A DNA stretch of 64,000 nucleotides from Crassaminicella thermophila (GCF_008152325.1 NZ_CP042243.1:2795026-2859025), one strand, 5' to 3'. Counted from the first letter of the stretch, positions 8,577 to 17,236 are shown. A program made the numbers and translations. The notes: a model not told the origin generated them from the sequence alone.

Positions 8577-11024
8577 TTATGGTCTAAACCCCTTTAATCT
8601 TAGGGCATTAGTAAGAACTGATACAGAGCTTAAAGACATAGCAGCTGCTGCAAACATTGGGTTTAACTTAGGTCCTCCAAACGCATAAAACAATCCTGCT
8701 GCTAATGGTATTCCTAAAGCATTGTAAAAAAATGCCCAAAATAGATTTTGTTTAATATTCCGAATGGTACTTTTACTTAGTTTAATAGCCGTAGCCACAT
8801 CCATTAAATCATTCTTCATCAGTACAATATCTGCTGATTCTATTGCTACATCTGTTCCTGAGCCTATCGCAATACCCATATCTGATTGTGCTAAGGCTGG
8901 TGCATCGTTAATACCATCACCTACCATTGCTACCATCTTGCCTGCTTCTTGCAATTTCTTTACTTCATTTGCTTTATCCTCTGGAAGTACTTCTGCATAA
9001 ACTTTATCAATTCCAACTTCTTTTGCAATTGCTTCTGCAGTCCTTTTGTTATCTCCCGTAATCATAGCTACTTCAATACCCATATGATGAAGTTTTCTTA
9101 TAGCTTCTTTGCTGCTTTTCTTTACAACATCTGCTACAGCAATAATCCCTGCTAGTTCATCATCTATGGCAATATACATAGGCGTTTTTCCTTCAGCTGC
9201 TAGTTTTTTTGATACTTCTTCTAGTTCAGATAAATCTATATTTTTCTCTTTCATTAGTTTATCATTTCCTAATAATACTGTTTTATTCTCTAATGCTGCT
9301 TGGATGCCATGACCTGTAATAGCTTGAAAATGGTCTACTTTTATAGTTTCAATTCCTTCTTTTTCTGCACGTCTAACAATTGCTTCTCCTAAAGGATGCT
9401 CTGACCCTTTTTCTGCTGAAGCTGCTATTTGAAGGATTTTCTTTTTATCAAACATACCTGTGGTTACAATATCTGTTACCTCAGGCCTTCCTTCTGTAAT
9501 TGTTCCAGTTTTATCAAATACAATAGTTTGAATCTTATGAGCTTTCTCTAAAGTCTCTCCACCTTTTATTAAAACGCCATATTCTGCCCCTTTTCCTGTA
9601 CCAACCATAATTGCCGTTGGTGTAGCCAGCCCTAGGGCACATGGACATGCTATAACCATAACCGCAATAAAAATCGTTAAAGCAAAGACAGGAGTTTCAC
9701 CACTTATATACCAAGCTAAAGAAGATAAAACAGCAATTAGGAAAACCACTGGAACGAAATAGGATGAAACCACATCTGCCATTTTGGCAATAGGTGCTTT
9801 TGACCCTTGGGCTTCTTCAACCAATTTTATAATCTGAGCAAGAGCTGTATCACTTCCTACCTTTGTTGCTTTAAATTTAATAAATCCCTGTTTATTCATA
9901 CTTCCGCCTACTACCTTATCTCCTATTTTTTTCTCTACAGGAAGACTTTCTCCTGTTAGCATTGACTCATCAACAAAAGTATAGCCCTCTACAACTTCTC
10001 CATCTACTGGTATTTTTGTACCTGGTTTTACAACAATCATATCTCCAACTTCTACTTCTTCTATTGGTATTTCTATCTCCTGATCTCCTTGCAGAATAAT
10101 AGCTGTTTTTGGAGCTAAACCCATTAACTTCTTTATAGCTTCAGATGTTTTTCCTTTGCTCACTGCTTCTAAATATTTTCCTAACAAGATTAATGTAATA
10201 ATCACACCTGCAGATTCAAAATATAGATCATGGGCATACATTATATATCCAGTAGAAATTTTATAGGCTGCGTATAATCCATACAAAACAGCTGCTCCTG
10301 TACCCATTGCCACTAATGAATCCATATTTGGACTTTTTCTAAATATAGCACTAAATCCTACGGTATAAAACTTCCTTCCTGCAAACAATATAGGAATTAC
10401 AAGTGCAATTTGAATCATCGCAAAATTTAATGGATTTTTTATAGGATCTATAATTTTGGGTAATCCAAGCCCTATCATAGGTCCCATAGCAATATAAAGA
10501 AGTGGTACTGCAAATATTGCTGACAAAATGAATTTTTTCTTCAATGCCTTTATTTCTTTTTCTTTTCTCTCCCTATCATGATCCTTATCTTTGATTTTCT
10601 CAATTTCTAAAGGCATATATCCTGCCTTTTTTACAGCTCCTTTTATTTCTGAAATTCTCACCTTTTCAGGATTATATACTACTGTAGCTTTATTAGTAGC
10701 TATATTTACATTTACAGATTTTATTCCTTCTAACTTGTTGATAGCCCGATCAACTGCTCTTGCACAAGAGGCTCAGGTCATCCCTTGTATGGGGATTGTT
10801 ATTTCCTTTGTATGTTCTTCTTTTACTGCATATCCTGCTTTTTTTACAGCCTCTTTTATATCCTCTAATGTTACTTTTGTTTCATCATATACGAAGGACA
10901 TTTTTTCTGTCGCAAAATTTACATCTGCCTCTGTAACACCATCTAATTTTTTAACAGCTCGATCAATTGCCTTTGCACAAGCTGCACAACTCATTCCATC
11001 TATTTTCAGTGTTTGGCGTTTCAT
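8577..11024 (-). CDS. copA: Copper-exporting P1B-type ATPase CopA, probable selenoprotein
   Basis: Cu(I) efflux ATPase of 815 residues if the in-frame TGA at 10775-10773 is read. Two N-terminal HMA domains: the first has GMSCAAC (C13, C16); the second has GMT-TGA-ASC, so codon 84 (TGA) replaces the first Cys of CxxC and Cys87 is kept. Then come eight expected membrane helices, TGES, the CPC metal site (about 460-462), DKTGT with the phosphorylated Asp near 504, SEHPLGEAI and GDGINDAP. No other frame damage occurs over 2.4 kb, so a recoded Sec is more plausible than decay. The alternative is a point mutation or sequencing error (TGC/TGT to TGA). Start ATG 11024 follows GGAGGGG. Known role: moves Cu(I) out across the plasma membrane. 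Confidence 0.85.
10737..10775 (-). promoter_or_regulatory. Candidate selenocysteine codon and bacterial SECIS hairpin in copA
   Basis: TGA is at 10775-10773. Downstream, GTTGAT/ATCAAC form a perfect 6-bp stem (10754-10749 and 10742-10737) around a 6-base loop CGGGCU that starts 24 bases after the TGA. Its second base is G. As I recall the family rules, bacterial SECIS loops lie 16-37 bases after UGA and have a G in the first two loop positions. A competing closer hairpin CTCTTG/CAAGAG spans 10770-10757. I cannot fold it here. Confidence 0.5.
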
Positions 11025-11042
11025 TGCACCCCTCCTTTTTAT

Positions 11043-11099
11043 ATACCCCCCTAGGGTATTGGTTATTTATAATATATATGTTTTTTAATTTCTTGTCAA
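11043..11099 (-). promoter_or_regulatory. copA promoter with CsoR operator
   Basis: On the minus strand: TTGACA (11099-11094), 17-base spacer, TATATT (11076-11071), then the palindrome ATACCCTAGGGGGGTAT at 11059-11043 over the start region. This is the G/C-tract inverted repeat typical of CsoR operators, which predicts copper induction of copA-copZ. Confidence 0.8.
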
Positions 11100-11178
11100 G
11101 TGCATCTAATTATAGTTTTTCCCCTATTTTTTATCTTATCCTCATCTTCTTTTAGTGTGTCACAATCTTTCTATTATG

Positions 11179-11187
11179 CATATGCTA
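11179..11187 (+). promoter_or_regulatory. Possible mother-cell sigma (SigK/SigE-like) promoter
   Basis: CATATGCTA fits CATANNNTA, with CACA 14 bases upstream (11161-11164). The same arrangement precedes five other genes in this window. Confidence 0.4.
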
Positions 11188-11235
11188 TAACTGAGAGAAC
11201 AAAATACTCTAAAATGATTTTAAGGGGGAAATGTA

Positions 11236-11526
11236 ATGCCTATGCACGATGATTGTATGAAAGATTATGGAAAAGATTATGAAGAATATCCTATGTATCC
11301 GCAAATGCCTATGATGGGAGGCATGCCTATGATGGGATGCGGTATGCCTTATCCACAAATGCCTATGATGGGCGGTATGCCTATGCCTTGTCCACAAATG
11401 CCTATGATGGGTGATTATGACAAGGAAGATTTATGTTACATGGAACATATGAACGAATACATGGCTTATATTTGTAAAGCAGAAGCATGTAAAATGCGTG
11501 CAATGCAGTGCATGCATAAAAGATAA
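11236..11526 (+). CDS. Met/Pro-rich repeat protein, possible spore coat or copper-binding
   Basis: A 96-residue protein of no family I can name. Residues 19-59 are repeats of PQMPMMGGMPM type (about three and a half units) with two Cys; about a quarter of the residues are Met. The C-terminal part is helical and rich in Met, Cys and Glu/Lys. A strong AAGGGGG site precedes the ATG. Met-rich MxxM repeats can bind Cu(I), and the gene is divergent from copA. However, the upstream CATATGCTA box and small repetitive make-up also fit a spore coat protein. No signal peptide is visible. Confidence 0.7.
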   Translation: MPMHDDCMKDYGKDYEEYPMYPQMPMMGGMPMMGCGMPYPQMPMMGGMPMPCPQMPMMGDYDKEDLCYMEHMNEYMAYICKAEACKMRAMQCMHKR

Positions 11527-11544
11527 ACAAAAAAACAAAATAGG

Positions 11545-11586
11545 GACGGTTCTTTGTCACGCTTTTGAGAACCGTCTTCTTATTTT
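11545..11586 (+). terminator. Terminator after Met-rich gene
   Basis: GACGGTTCT and AGAACCGTC arms around a 14-base loop, then a T-rich tail. It lies between convergent genes and touches the 3' end of the minus-strand lipoprotein gene. Confidence 0.75.
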
Positions 11587-12094
11587 AGAATAAATCTTCT
11601 ATTCTATTAATTAAATCTCTTATAGGCTTTCCTCTTCTTATATCTTCTTTATAATCTCTTAATCTTTCTACTTTATTTGGATCTGAAGTAACATAAACTC
11701 TTACTATATTTGGCATTTTTTCTCTAATTTTGCTTGCAACACTAGTTTGCAATGCTTTCATGTTTATATTAGTTCTTGTATTAGCTTTGATCCCTACATA
11801 AGCAGTATTATTATCTACAATAATCACTGCATCCCTTACGCCTGGTATTCTTTCAACTTCTCTTTCGAGTGTTAAATTTATTCCTAAGTTGTTTGGAATA
11901 TTATCATATGTTAAGTCATTGTCTCCATATCTATCAGGAATGGTATCATTATCATATACACTATTCATTCGATCATAACGATTTGTTTCAGGAACAGGTC
12001 TTCTAGCAGGAGTACATCCTATTGCTAGGAAAGATGCAAAAATCAAAACAATAGCAATGATCGAAACTTGCTTGATTCCTTTTCTCAAATTCAT
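11585..12094 (-). CDS. YhcN/YlaJ-family sporulation lipoprotein
   Basis: A 169-residue lipoprotein: positively charged start, hydrophobic segment 8-25, lipobox AIGC with Cys27. The mature part contains the RIPGVRDAVIIVDNNTAYVGI block typical of the Spore_YhcN_YlaJ family. In Bacillus such proteins are made in the forespore and affect germination. IS110 copy 2 is inserted immediately upstream, within two bases of the annotated ATG and through the AGGAG site. A TTG at codon 3 is better spaced from AAGGAG and may be the true start. The native promoter has been displaced. Confidence 0.85.
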   Translation of the reverse strand: MNLRKGIKQVSIIAIVLIFASFLAIGCTPARRPVPETNRYDRMNSVYDNDTIPDRYGDNDLTYDNIPNNLGINLTLEREVERIPGVRDAVIIVDNNTAYVGIKANTRTNINMKALQTSVASKIREKMPNIVRVYVTSDPNKVERLRDYKEDIRRGKPIRDLINRIEDLF

Positions 12095-12154
12095 TCTCCT
12101 TGTATACTATATTTAGGTTAATAAAGGCAACCTATAATCCTTTATTAGCTGAAA

Positions 12155-12178
12155 GATTATACAAAAAAGAGTATAATC
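12155..12178 (+). promoter_or_regulatory. Palindromic -10 region for IS left-end RNA
   Basis: GATTATAC at 12155-12162 and GTATAATC at 12171-12178 form an inverted repeat. TATAAT at 12172-12177 lies eight bases before the predicted RNA 5' end. No consensus -35 is visible upstream. In IS110 elements a stronger promoter can form at the circular junction. Confidence 0.4.
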
Positions 12179-12184
12179 AAAATA

Positions 12185-12352
12185 TTAGATAGAGTGATGT
12201 CGTAGTCTCCTTGAGGTAAGACCTCGTACTTGAAAGACTGACACCTCTGTCTGATAAACAGATTACGAATAAGTTGGATGTTGACTAATAAGTTTAGTAC
12301 TTCGAATATGCAACAAGGCGGTAACGTTTATCAGATTAGAGGAACTATCTAA
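12185..12352 (+). ncRNA. Candidate IS110 bridge RNA
   Basis: A 168-nt segment closed by an 8-bp helix TTAGATAG (12185-12192) / CTATCTAA (12345-12352). Inside are two arms. Arm 1: stem TGTC-gt-AGTC with GACTGACA (12198-12243), an internal loop with TCCTT on the 5' side and GTACTTGAAA on the 3' side, and tip hairpin GAGGT-AAG-ACCTC. Arm 2: stem CCTCT/AGAGG and a 9-bp CTGATAAAC/GTTTATCAG helix, then CGA-AGT/ACTTCG, a loop TGGATGTT / TAGT, and tip GACT-AATA-AGTT. Two looped arms and this length match the bridge RNA design of IS110 elements. The arm-1 loop reads CUCCUU, equal to the bases at both insertion left edges. Confidence 0.65.
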
Positions 12353-12376
12353 AATAAATTTATAGTGGTGATGGAA

Positions 12377-13571
12377 ATGTTTTATTTAGGTATTGATATT
12401 GGAAAAAACAATCATGTAGCTTCGCTAATAAATGAAAAAAAGGAAAAAAATTATTTTTAAGGCTTTTTCCTTTTCAAATACTACAAATGGTGGTGAAAGC
12501 TTAATTACTAAGTTAAACAATTTCATTAGATCTGTTAATGATGTTGAAATAGGTATGGAAGCTACTGGTCACTATTGGTTATCCATTTACTCATTTCTTG
12601 TGGAAAAAGGTTTTGTCATTCATGTTGTAAACCCTATCCAAACTGATGGTTGGCGTAAAGGTATTGAAATCAGAAAGCGTAAAACAGATATCATTGATTC
12701 TGTTTTAATTGCAGATCTTATTCGTTATGGTGATTTTCTGGAAACTTCCTTAGCCGATGAAAATACCATATCACTTCGCAACCTTTCTCGCTTTAGAAAC
12801 TATCTCATCAGTTCTATAGGTGACCTTAAACGTAAAACCATTTGTGTCTTAGACCAAGTTTTTCCTGAATATCAATCTATCTTTTCTGATATTTTTGGAC
12901 AAACATCAAAGGAAATTTTGCTTCATTTCAGCTCTCCAAGTGATTTCGAAAATATTTCATCTGAAAAGTTAGACAAAGTTTTATCTGAAATCACTATGAA
13001 AAAATTTGCTACTAATAAAATCAAACAACTTTCTCGTGTAGCTAAAAATTCTTTTGGTATAAGCTTTTGTTTAGATAGCTTTGCTCTTCAATTAAAACTA
13101 TTAATTGAGCAGATTAACTTTATTGAAAGTCAGGTCAAAGATATAGAAAAGCAAATAAACACTTTACTTGATAAAATCAATTCTCCTATTACTACAATAC
13201 CTGGTATTGGCAACGTAACAGCTGCAACTATACTTGGCGAAATAGGTGATATCTCAAGATTTTCAAACCCTTCAAAGCTTGTTGCTTATGCTGGAATTGA
13301 TGCTTCTGTTTCACAATCTGGTGAATATCAAAGTACAAATAACAAAATGAGTAAACGTGGATCGCCCTATCTTAGAAAGGCTCTCTTTAGTGCTGCTTTA
13401 GTTACCTCTAACTGTGACCCTGTTTTTAAAGCTTTTTACCAGAAGAAACGTTCAGAAGGAAAACATCACCTAACGGCTATTGGAGCTGTCGCTCGTAAAC
13501 TTTGCTACACAATTCATGCTATTTTAAAAAATAATTGTCCTTATGAGGTGAGACTACCTAATAACGAGTAA
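12377..13571 (+). pseudogene. IS110-family transposase, frameshifted near N-terminus (copy 2)
   Basis: The protein starts at ATG 12377 with the LGIDIGKNNH motif (first Asp of the DEDD site). The frame then breaks at two A-runs near 12436-12452. From ATG 12432 a continuous 379-residue frame runs to 13571. It holds the Glu of IGMEATGHYW, the Asp pair of RKTDIIDS and the C-terminal Transposase_20 domain (TTIPGIGNVTAATILGEIGD, SKRGSPYLRKAL). Two extra A in each run would explain the break. So the gene as written lacks the first catalytic Asp. It may be a consensus error, and the element could be active in reality. Confidence 0.8.
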
Positions 13572-13814
13572 TTGATATTATTTCCCATATTTTTACTTAT
13601 ACTTGCCTCACGCAGGTCTTTTTGTCATGCATTTTTATTCACCAATTTAATTAAAATTTTTTCTTTTTTACTATTGACTTTTTATAGTTGGTCTTTCTAT
13701 TTTTATTCATTTTACATTATTATTTTCTGTCGTTTTTAAACTTTATATTGATTGAAAGTTTATGTATATTTTGCATTATTTCTCATTTTTATTGTCACAC
13801 TTTTTTTGTTTTTC

Positions 13815-13823
13815 CATATTATA
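13815..13823 (+). promoter_or_regulatory. Possible mother-cell sigma promoter
   Basis: CATATTATA fits CATANNNTA, with CACAC ending 14 bases upstream (13796-13800). It lies 58 bases before the small hydrophobic gene at 13881. The rest of 13700-13880 is AT-rich with nothing else recognisable. Confidence 0.4.
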
Positions 13824-13880
13824 ATATATAGGTAAATAATATCGATAATTTTAAAAAATAAGTAAATGGAGGTATCATAT

Positions 13881-14063
13881 ATGAGTGAAGAAAAAAAAGG
13901 GTTTTTAGGAGATAATTCCACATTATTGTTTTTTCTCCTACTGCTTATAATCTTATTTGGCGGAGATTTTTTCTGTGATGGATTAGGAGACGATACCTCA
14001 TTATTATTGTTCTTTCTTTTACTTATTGTCTTATTTAACAACAGCGGACTTTTTAACTTTTAG
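13881..14063 (+). CDS. Small hydrophobic protein with two Leu/Phe-rich segments
   Basis: 60 residues, two repeats of a pattern [GD-x-S/T-LLFFLLLLIILF] (about 13-27 and 40-53) separated by GGDFFCDGLGDD. ATG 13881 follows TGGAGGT. No enzyme family is recognised. Short proteins of this make-up recur in clostridial spore-formers, and the upstream CATATTATA box suggests a sporulation role. It is probably membrane- or coat-associated. A related 50-residue peptide is at 23113. Confidence 0.6.
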   Translation: MSEEKKGFLGDNSTLLFFLLLLIILFGGDFFCDGLGDDTSLLLFFLLLIVLFNNSGLFNF

Positions 14064-14075
14064 TAATTTATAAAT

Positions 14076-14100
14076 TGAAAAAGCAAGGGCTTCCCCTTGC
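14076..14100 (-). terminator. Terminator of the gene at 14110
   Basis: GCAAGGG-CTTC-CCCTTGC-type hairpin with a CTTTTTC tail on the minus strand, just after the stop codon. Confidence 0.75.
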
Positions 14101-14109
14101 CAAACTCCT

Positions 14110-14286
14110 TTATCGATGATGATTGTGTTGTACCATATCTACCGTTCCAAGAAAAACATGTGCTAACCCAAATCCTACAATTCCGGCAGCAATCATTGGA
14201 GCAACATCTCTTTTTTTCATAATTGCCCCTGTAATGGTAACAGCAGAACCTAAAGCAGTTGGTATCAATCCTTCTCGAACCTTCAT
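14110..14286 (-). CDS. Small membrane protein of unknown function
   Basis: 58 residues from ATG 14286, preceded by AAGGAGGG; an in-frame GTG 24 codons earlier lacks such a site. It has two hydrophobic stretches, about residues 8-23 and 31-50, and ends in a His-rich tail (QHNHHR). Similar short clostridial proteins are often mislabelled asparagine synthase in databases, as I recall. Nothing here supports an enzyme activity. Confidence 0.6.
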   Translation of the reverse strand: MKVREGLIPTALGSAVTITGAIMKKRDVAPMIAAGIVGFGLAHVFLGTVDMVQHNHHR

Positions 14287-14400
14287 GAAAAATCCCTCCT
14301 TGTTTTTTTGGAGTTCATTATTAGCTTGCTTTACTTTTATACCTTTTATCCATACCAAAACCTATCAAATCTGGCAAAATAAAAATTAGCATTCTAATTT

Positions 14401-15594
14401 TTATTTTTTTGGTATTTTTTCTAATTTTATTTTTAAAGATTTTTCCTCTCCATCTCTTATAATCTTAACGGTAACAGTATCTCCTGGCCTATATCTATAT
14501 AGGGTTCTTACCAATTGACTCATATTAGTAATCTCTTTATCATCCATTCCTATAATAATATCTGCACTGTGTAAACCTCCACGAGATGCAGGAGAATTTT
14601 TTGATACCTCTGCTACATATACACCTTTATCCGCAGACAAATCTGTTCCCATGTATCTTTCAAATACAGCTAAGTCTACACCCTTAATACCCATATATAC
14701 TTTTCTAAATTCTCCTTTTTCAATAAACTGATCTACAATAGGTTTAGCAATATTAATAGGAATTGCAAATCCTAATCCTTCTCCTGATTGGATTTTAGCT
14801 GTATTAATACCAATAACTTCACCCTTTGCATTTAATAGTGGCCCTCCACTATTTCCTGGATTTATAGAAGCATCTGTTTGAATTAAATTTTCAATAGTTT
14901 CATGACTATTTATACTTACACTTCTATTTAATCCACTAATAATACCTGATGTAACCGTCTTTTCAAACTCCATTCCTAAAGGATTTCCTATAGCAACAGC
15001 AACCTCTCCAACTTGTAGTTTATCTGAATCTCCCAAATCTGCTGGTTTCACCTTTACCCCATCAACTTTAATGACTGCTAAATCCAAAGCAGGATCACTC
15101 CAAAGAATTTTTGCAGCCTTCTTTTTGCCATCATCAAACAATACGTTTACCTCTTCTACGTTTCCATTGTTTACTACATGAGCGTTTGTTAATATATATC
15201 CTCTTTCATCTACTACAACACCTGTTCCCAATCCCTTTGTTGTTCTTGTTCCAAAGAAAAAGTCTCTCTCAATGCTTTTAGTTGTGATACCTACAACAGA
15301 TGGAATAGCTTTTTTAGCAACAGCAGATATCAAAAACTCTGTATTTTGAGGTTCTACATTGATTATTTGTTTTACATCCGGACCAAAATAATTTTTAGGA
15401 TAAGGTATAAGTTTTCCAAATACATAAACAGGCATTACATAACTAGAAATAACACCCCCAATTAATGCAGAAACCAAAATAACAACCATAAGAATAATAC
15501 TTTTTTTCTTTTTAGGCTTCTTTTTTTCTTCTACATAATAAAATGTAGGTACATCTATAATCTCTTGTCTTGGTTCTTTATTTTCATAATCCAT
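14401..15594 (-). CDS. htrA: HtrA/DegP-like serine protease
   Basis: 397-residue S1C protease: cytoplasmic N-terminus, one membrane anchor at about 32-55, trypsin-like domain with the triad H139 (TNAHVV), D171 (DPALDLAV) and S249 (NPGNSGGPL), and a C-terminal PDZ domain (about 300-390). It should degrade misfolded exported proteins at the outer face of the membrane. ATG 15594 follows GAGGTGATTTAT. It lies 220 bases downstream of a response regulator/kinase pair on the same strand, which recalls CssRS control of HtrA, though that link is inference. Confidence 0.9.
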   Translation of the reverse strand: MDYENKEPRQEIIDVPTFYYVEEKKKPKKKKSIILMVVILVSALIGGVISSYVMPVYVFGKLIPYPKNYFGPDVKQIINVEPQNTEFLISAVAKKAIPSVVGITTKSIERDFFFGTRTTKGLGTGVVVDERGYILTNAHVVNNGNVEEVNVLFDDGKKKAAKILWSDPALDLAVIKVDGVKVKPADLGDSDKLQVGEVAVAIGNPLGMEFEKTVTSGIISGLNRSVSINSHETIENLIQTDASINPGNSGGPLLNAKGEVIGINTAKIQSGEGLGFAIPINIAKPIVDQFIEKGEFRKVYMGIKGVDLAVFERYMGTDLSADKGVYVAEVSKNSPASRGGLHSADIIIGMDDKEITNMSQLVRTLYRYRPGDTVTVKIIRDGEEKSLKIKLEKIPKK

Positions 15595-15728
15595 ATAAAT
15601 CACCTCTCCTTTTTCTGTTGATAACTTTATTTTAAGAAAAGGTTATGAACAAAATATGAACAAATTGTGAACAATAAAATTTATTTTTTATTAAATATAA
15701 ACAACATCAATGTTACAAAAAAGAAATA

Positions 15729-15831
15729 TAAAAAGATAAGTGAATGGCTTTGATAACTTTTGTTTTTTCAAAAGTTATCTGGAATGAACGTTCTTTTTAT
15801 TTTTCTTCTTAAAATTATTTATCTATAGAAG
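15729..15831. repeat. Dispersed palindromic repeat, copy A
   Basis: About 100 bases beginning AAAAAGATAAGTGAAT and ending ATTATTTATCTAT, with imperfect terminal inversion. In the middle, GATAACTTTTG and CAAAAGTTATC form an 11-bp hairpin, followed by CTGGAATGAACGTTCTTTTTAT. Related copies are at 17951, 32458, 33751, 56383 and 57368. Its right end encodes the last three codons and stop of the kinase at 15815. Confidence 0.75.
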
Positions 15832-17236
15832 GAGATAGTGAAAAAATAAAGGTTGTCCCCACTCCTAATTCGCTCTCTACTTTTATCTCTTCTTTATGTC
15901 TTTCAATTATTTTTTTTACAATATAAAGACCTAAACCTGTTCCATTTTTATTTCTATCCCTTGATTTATCAGCCTTATAAAATCTATCCCATATAAATGG
16001 CTGTTCTTCTTTTGATATCCCAATTCCATTATCTTTAATTTTTACCCATACTTTATTATGCTTATATTCACTAGTTATTTGAAGCTTTCCTTTCTCCTTC
16101 ATAAATTTCATAGCATTTTCTAAAATATTTATCAGTACCTGCTCATACGCATCCTTATCAGCCCACACAAGCATTTCATCCTGTGTTAAGTTAAGCTCTA
16201 CCTTAACACCCTTTTTTTCAATTTCTTCTTCATATTTTATTAATGTTCTTATTATCAACTCATTTATCCCAAACTTTTGAGGGTATATTGGATACTTATC
16301 TGACTCCATTTTCTGCAAATCCAACAAATTAGATATCAATTGGGTAAGCCTCTTTGTTTCTCTTAAAATAATATTTAAGTACTTATCTTTATCTTTTTCC
16401 TCTACCGTACCATCTACCATTCCTTGGACAAACCCTTTTATAAGGGTCAATGGAGATCTCAATTCATGAGCAACAGCAGCTATAAAACTTCTTCTATTTT
16501 CTTCTATTTTTTCTAGTTTATCTGCCATATCATTAAAAGTTTTTATAACTTTTTCAATTTCATCCTCTGAATCGGTATATGTTTTCACCCTTTGGCTAAA
16601 ATCACCAGCTGCTATTTTCTGAGCTACTTTTCCCATTTCCTTTATAGGGGCAGCTAGCTTCTTTGAAACTAAATACAGAATCATAAAAGAAATAATAAAA
16701 GAAATTGCCATAGATGTCCAAATAATCCGATGCACTTCTTTAATTGCTTTTGTAATTTCATATAAAGGTGCATGCATTATAATAGCATTATCTACACGTC
16801 CATTTATAAATATGGGCATTCCTACTGTAACAATAGGTGTTTTTCCTACCTCTTCATAAATTCCCTTTTTTACAATGATTTGCCCATCTAACACTCGCAA
16901 TATATCCTTTGTTGTAATCTGCTTTCCAATCCATTTCTTTTCTTCACTTGAAACACCATAAATAATTCCTCTTTGATCTATGATCCAAATTCTTGTATTC
17001 AAAAACCTCTCTACTGACTGCAGCTCCAAATTCAATCTCTCTCTACTAATATAACCATTTAAATAGTCAATCACTAATGTGTTTATTTTATCTCCTTCTT
17101 CTAATAATTGGCGTTCATATTTGTCAAAATAATAATTAGTAAATAATTGTGAAAAAAGCAACCCTAAAATAAGAAATGTAACAACAATAATAATAAAATA
17201 AGTACTTAATAACTTCTTAAAAACTGTATTAAACAT
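15815..17236 (-). CDS. Sensor histidine kinase
   Basis: 473 residues: membrane segment 10-33, extracellular sensor region 35-165, second segment 172-191, HAMP 192-245, HisKA with H257 in AVAHELRSPL, and HATPase with N, DNGIGI and GTGLGLYI boxes. Stimulus unknown. The start overlaps the response regulator stop by 8 bases, so the two are translationally coupled. The stop codon lies inside a dispersed repeat, so the last residues may not be ancestral. Confidence 0.92.
   Translation of the reverse strand: MFNTVFKKLLSTYFIIIVVTFLILGLLFSQLFTNYYFDKYERQLLEEGDKINTLVIDYLNGYISRERLNLELQSVERFLNTRIWIIDQRGIIYGVSSEEKKWIGKQITTKDILRVLDGQIIVKKGIYEEVGKTPIVTVGMPIFINGRVDNAIIMHAPLYEITKAIKEVHRIIWTSMAISFIISFMILYLVSKKLAAPIKEMGKVAQKIAAGDFSQRVKTYTDSEDEIEKVIKTFNDMADKLEKIEENRRSFIAAVAHELRSPLTLIKGFVQGMVDGTVEEKDKDKYLNIILRETKRLTQLISNLLDLQKMESDKYPIYPQKFGINELIIRTLIKYEEEIEKKGVKVELNLTQDEMLVWADKDAYEQVLINILENAMKFMKEKGKLQITSEYKHNKVWVKIKDNGIGISKEEQPFIWDRFYKADKSRDRNKNGTGLGLYIVKKIIERHKEEIKVESELGVGTTFIFSLSPSIDK

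Larger units (their letters stand above)
12096..13699 (+). mobile_element. IS110-family insertion sequence, copy 2
   Basis: About 1.6 kb shared with 3963-5590. Left noncoding end 12096-12376 with a structured RNA, transposase 12377-13571, right noncoding end 13572-13699. There are no long terminal inverted repeats. The left edge reads CTCCTT, the complement of a Shine-Dalgarno, in both copies. The element sits directly 5' of the YhcN-like gene. Near identity of the copies implies recent transposition or duplication. Confidence 0.9.

Noticed and set aside
8577-10661. CopA as a shorter protein starting inside the second HMA domain
   Set aside because: No ribosome binding site precedes that ATG, and the frame continues upstream through the TGA into a full HMA domain with a promoter and operator.
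11209-11397. His/Arg-rich frame opposite the Met-rich gene
   Set aside because: Its repeats are just the complement of the Met/Pro repeats, and it has no start site.
12226-12239. Seven-base complement between GAAAGAC in the RNA and GTCTTTC at the IS right end as donor guide
   Set aside because: The bases are needed for the AGTC/GACT stem and the orientation does not fit a donor guide; probably chance.
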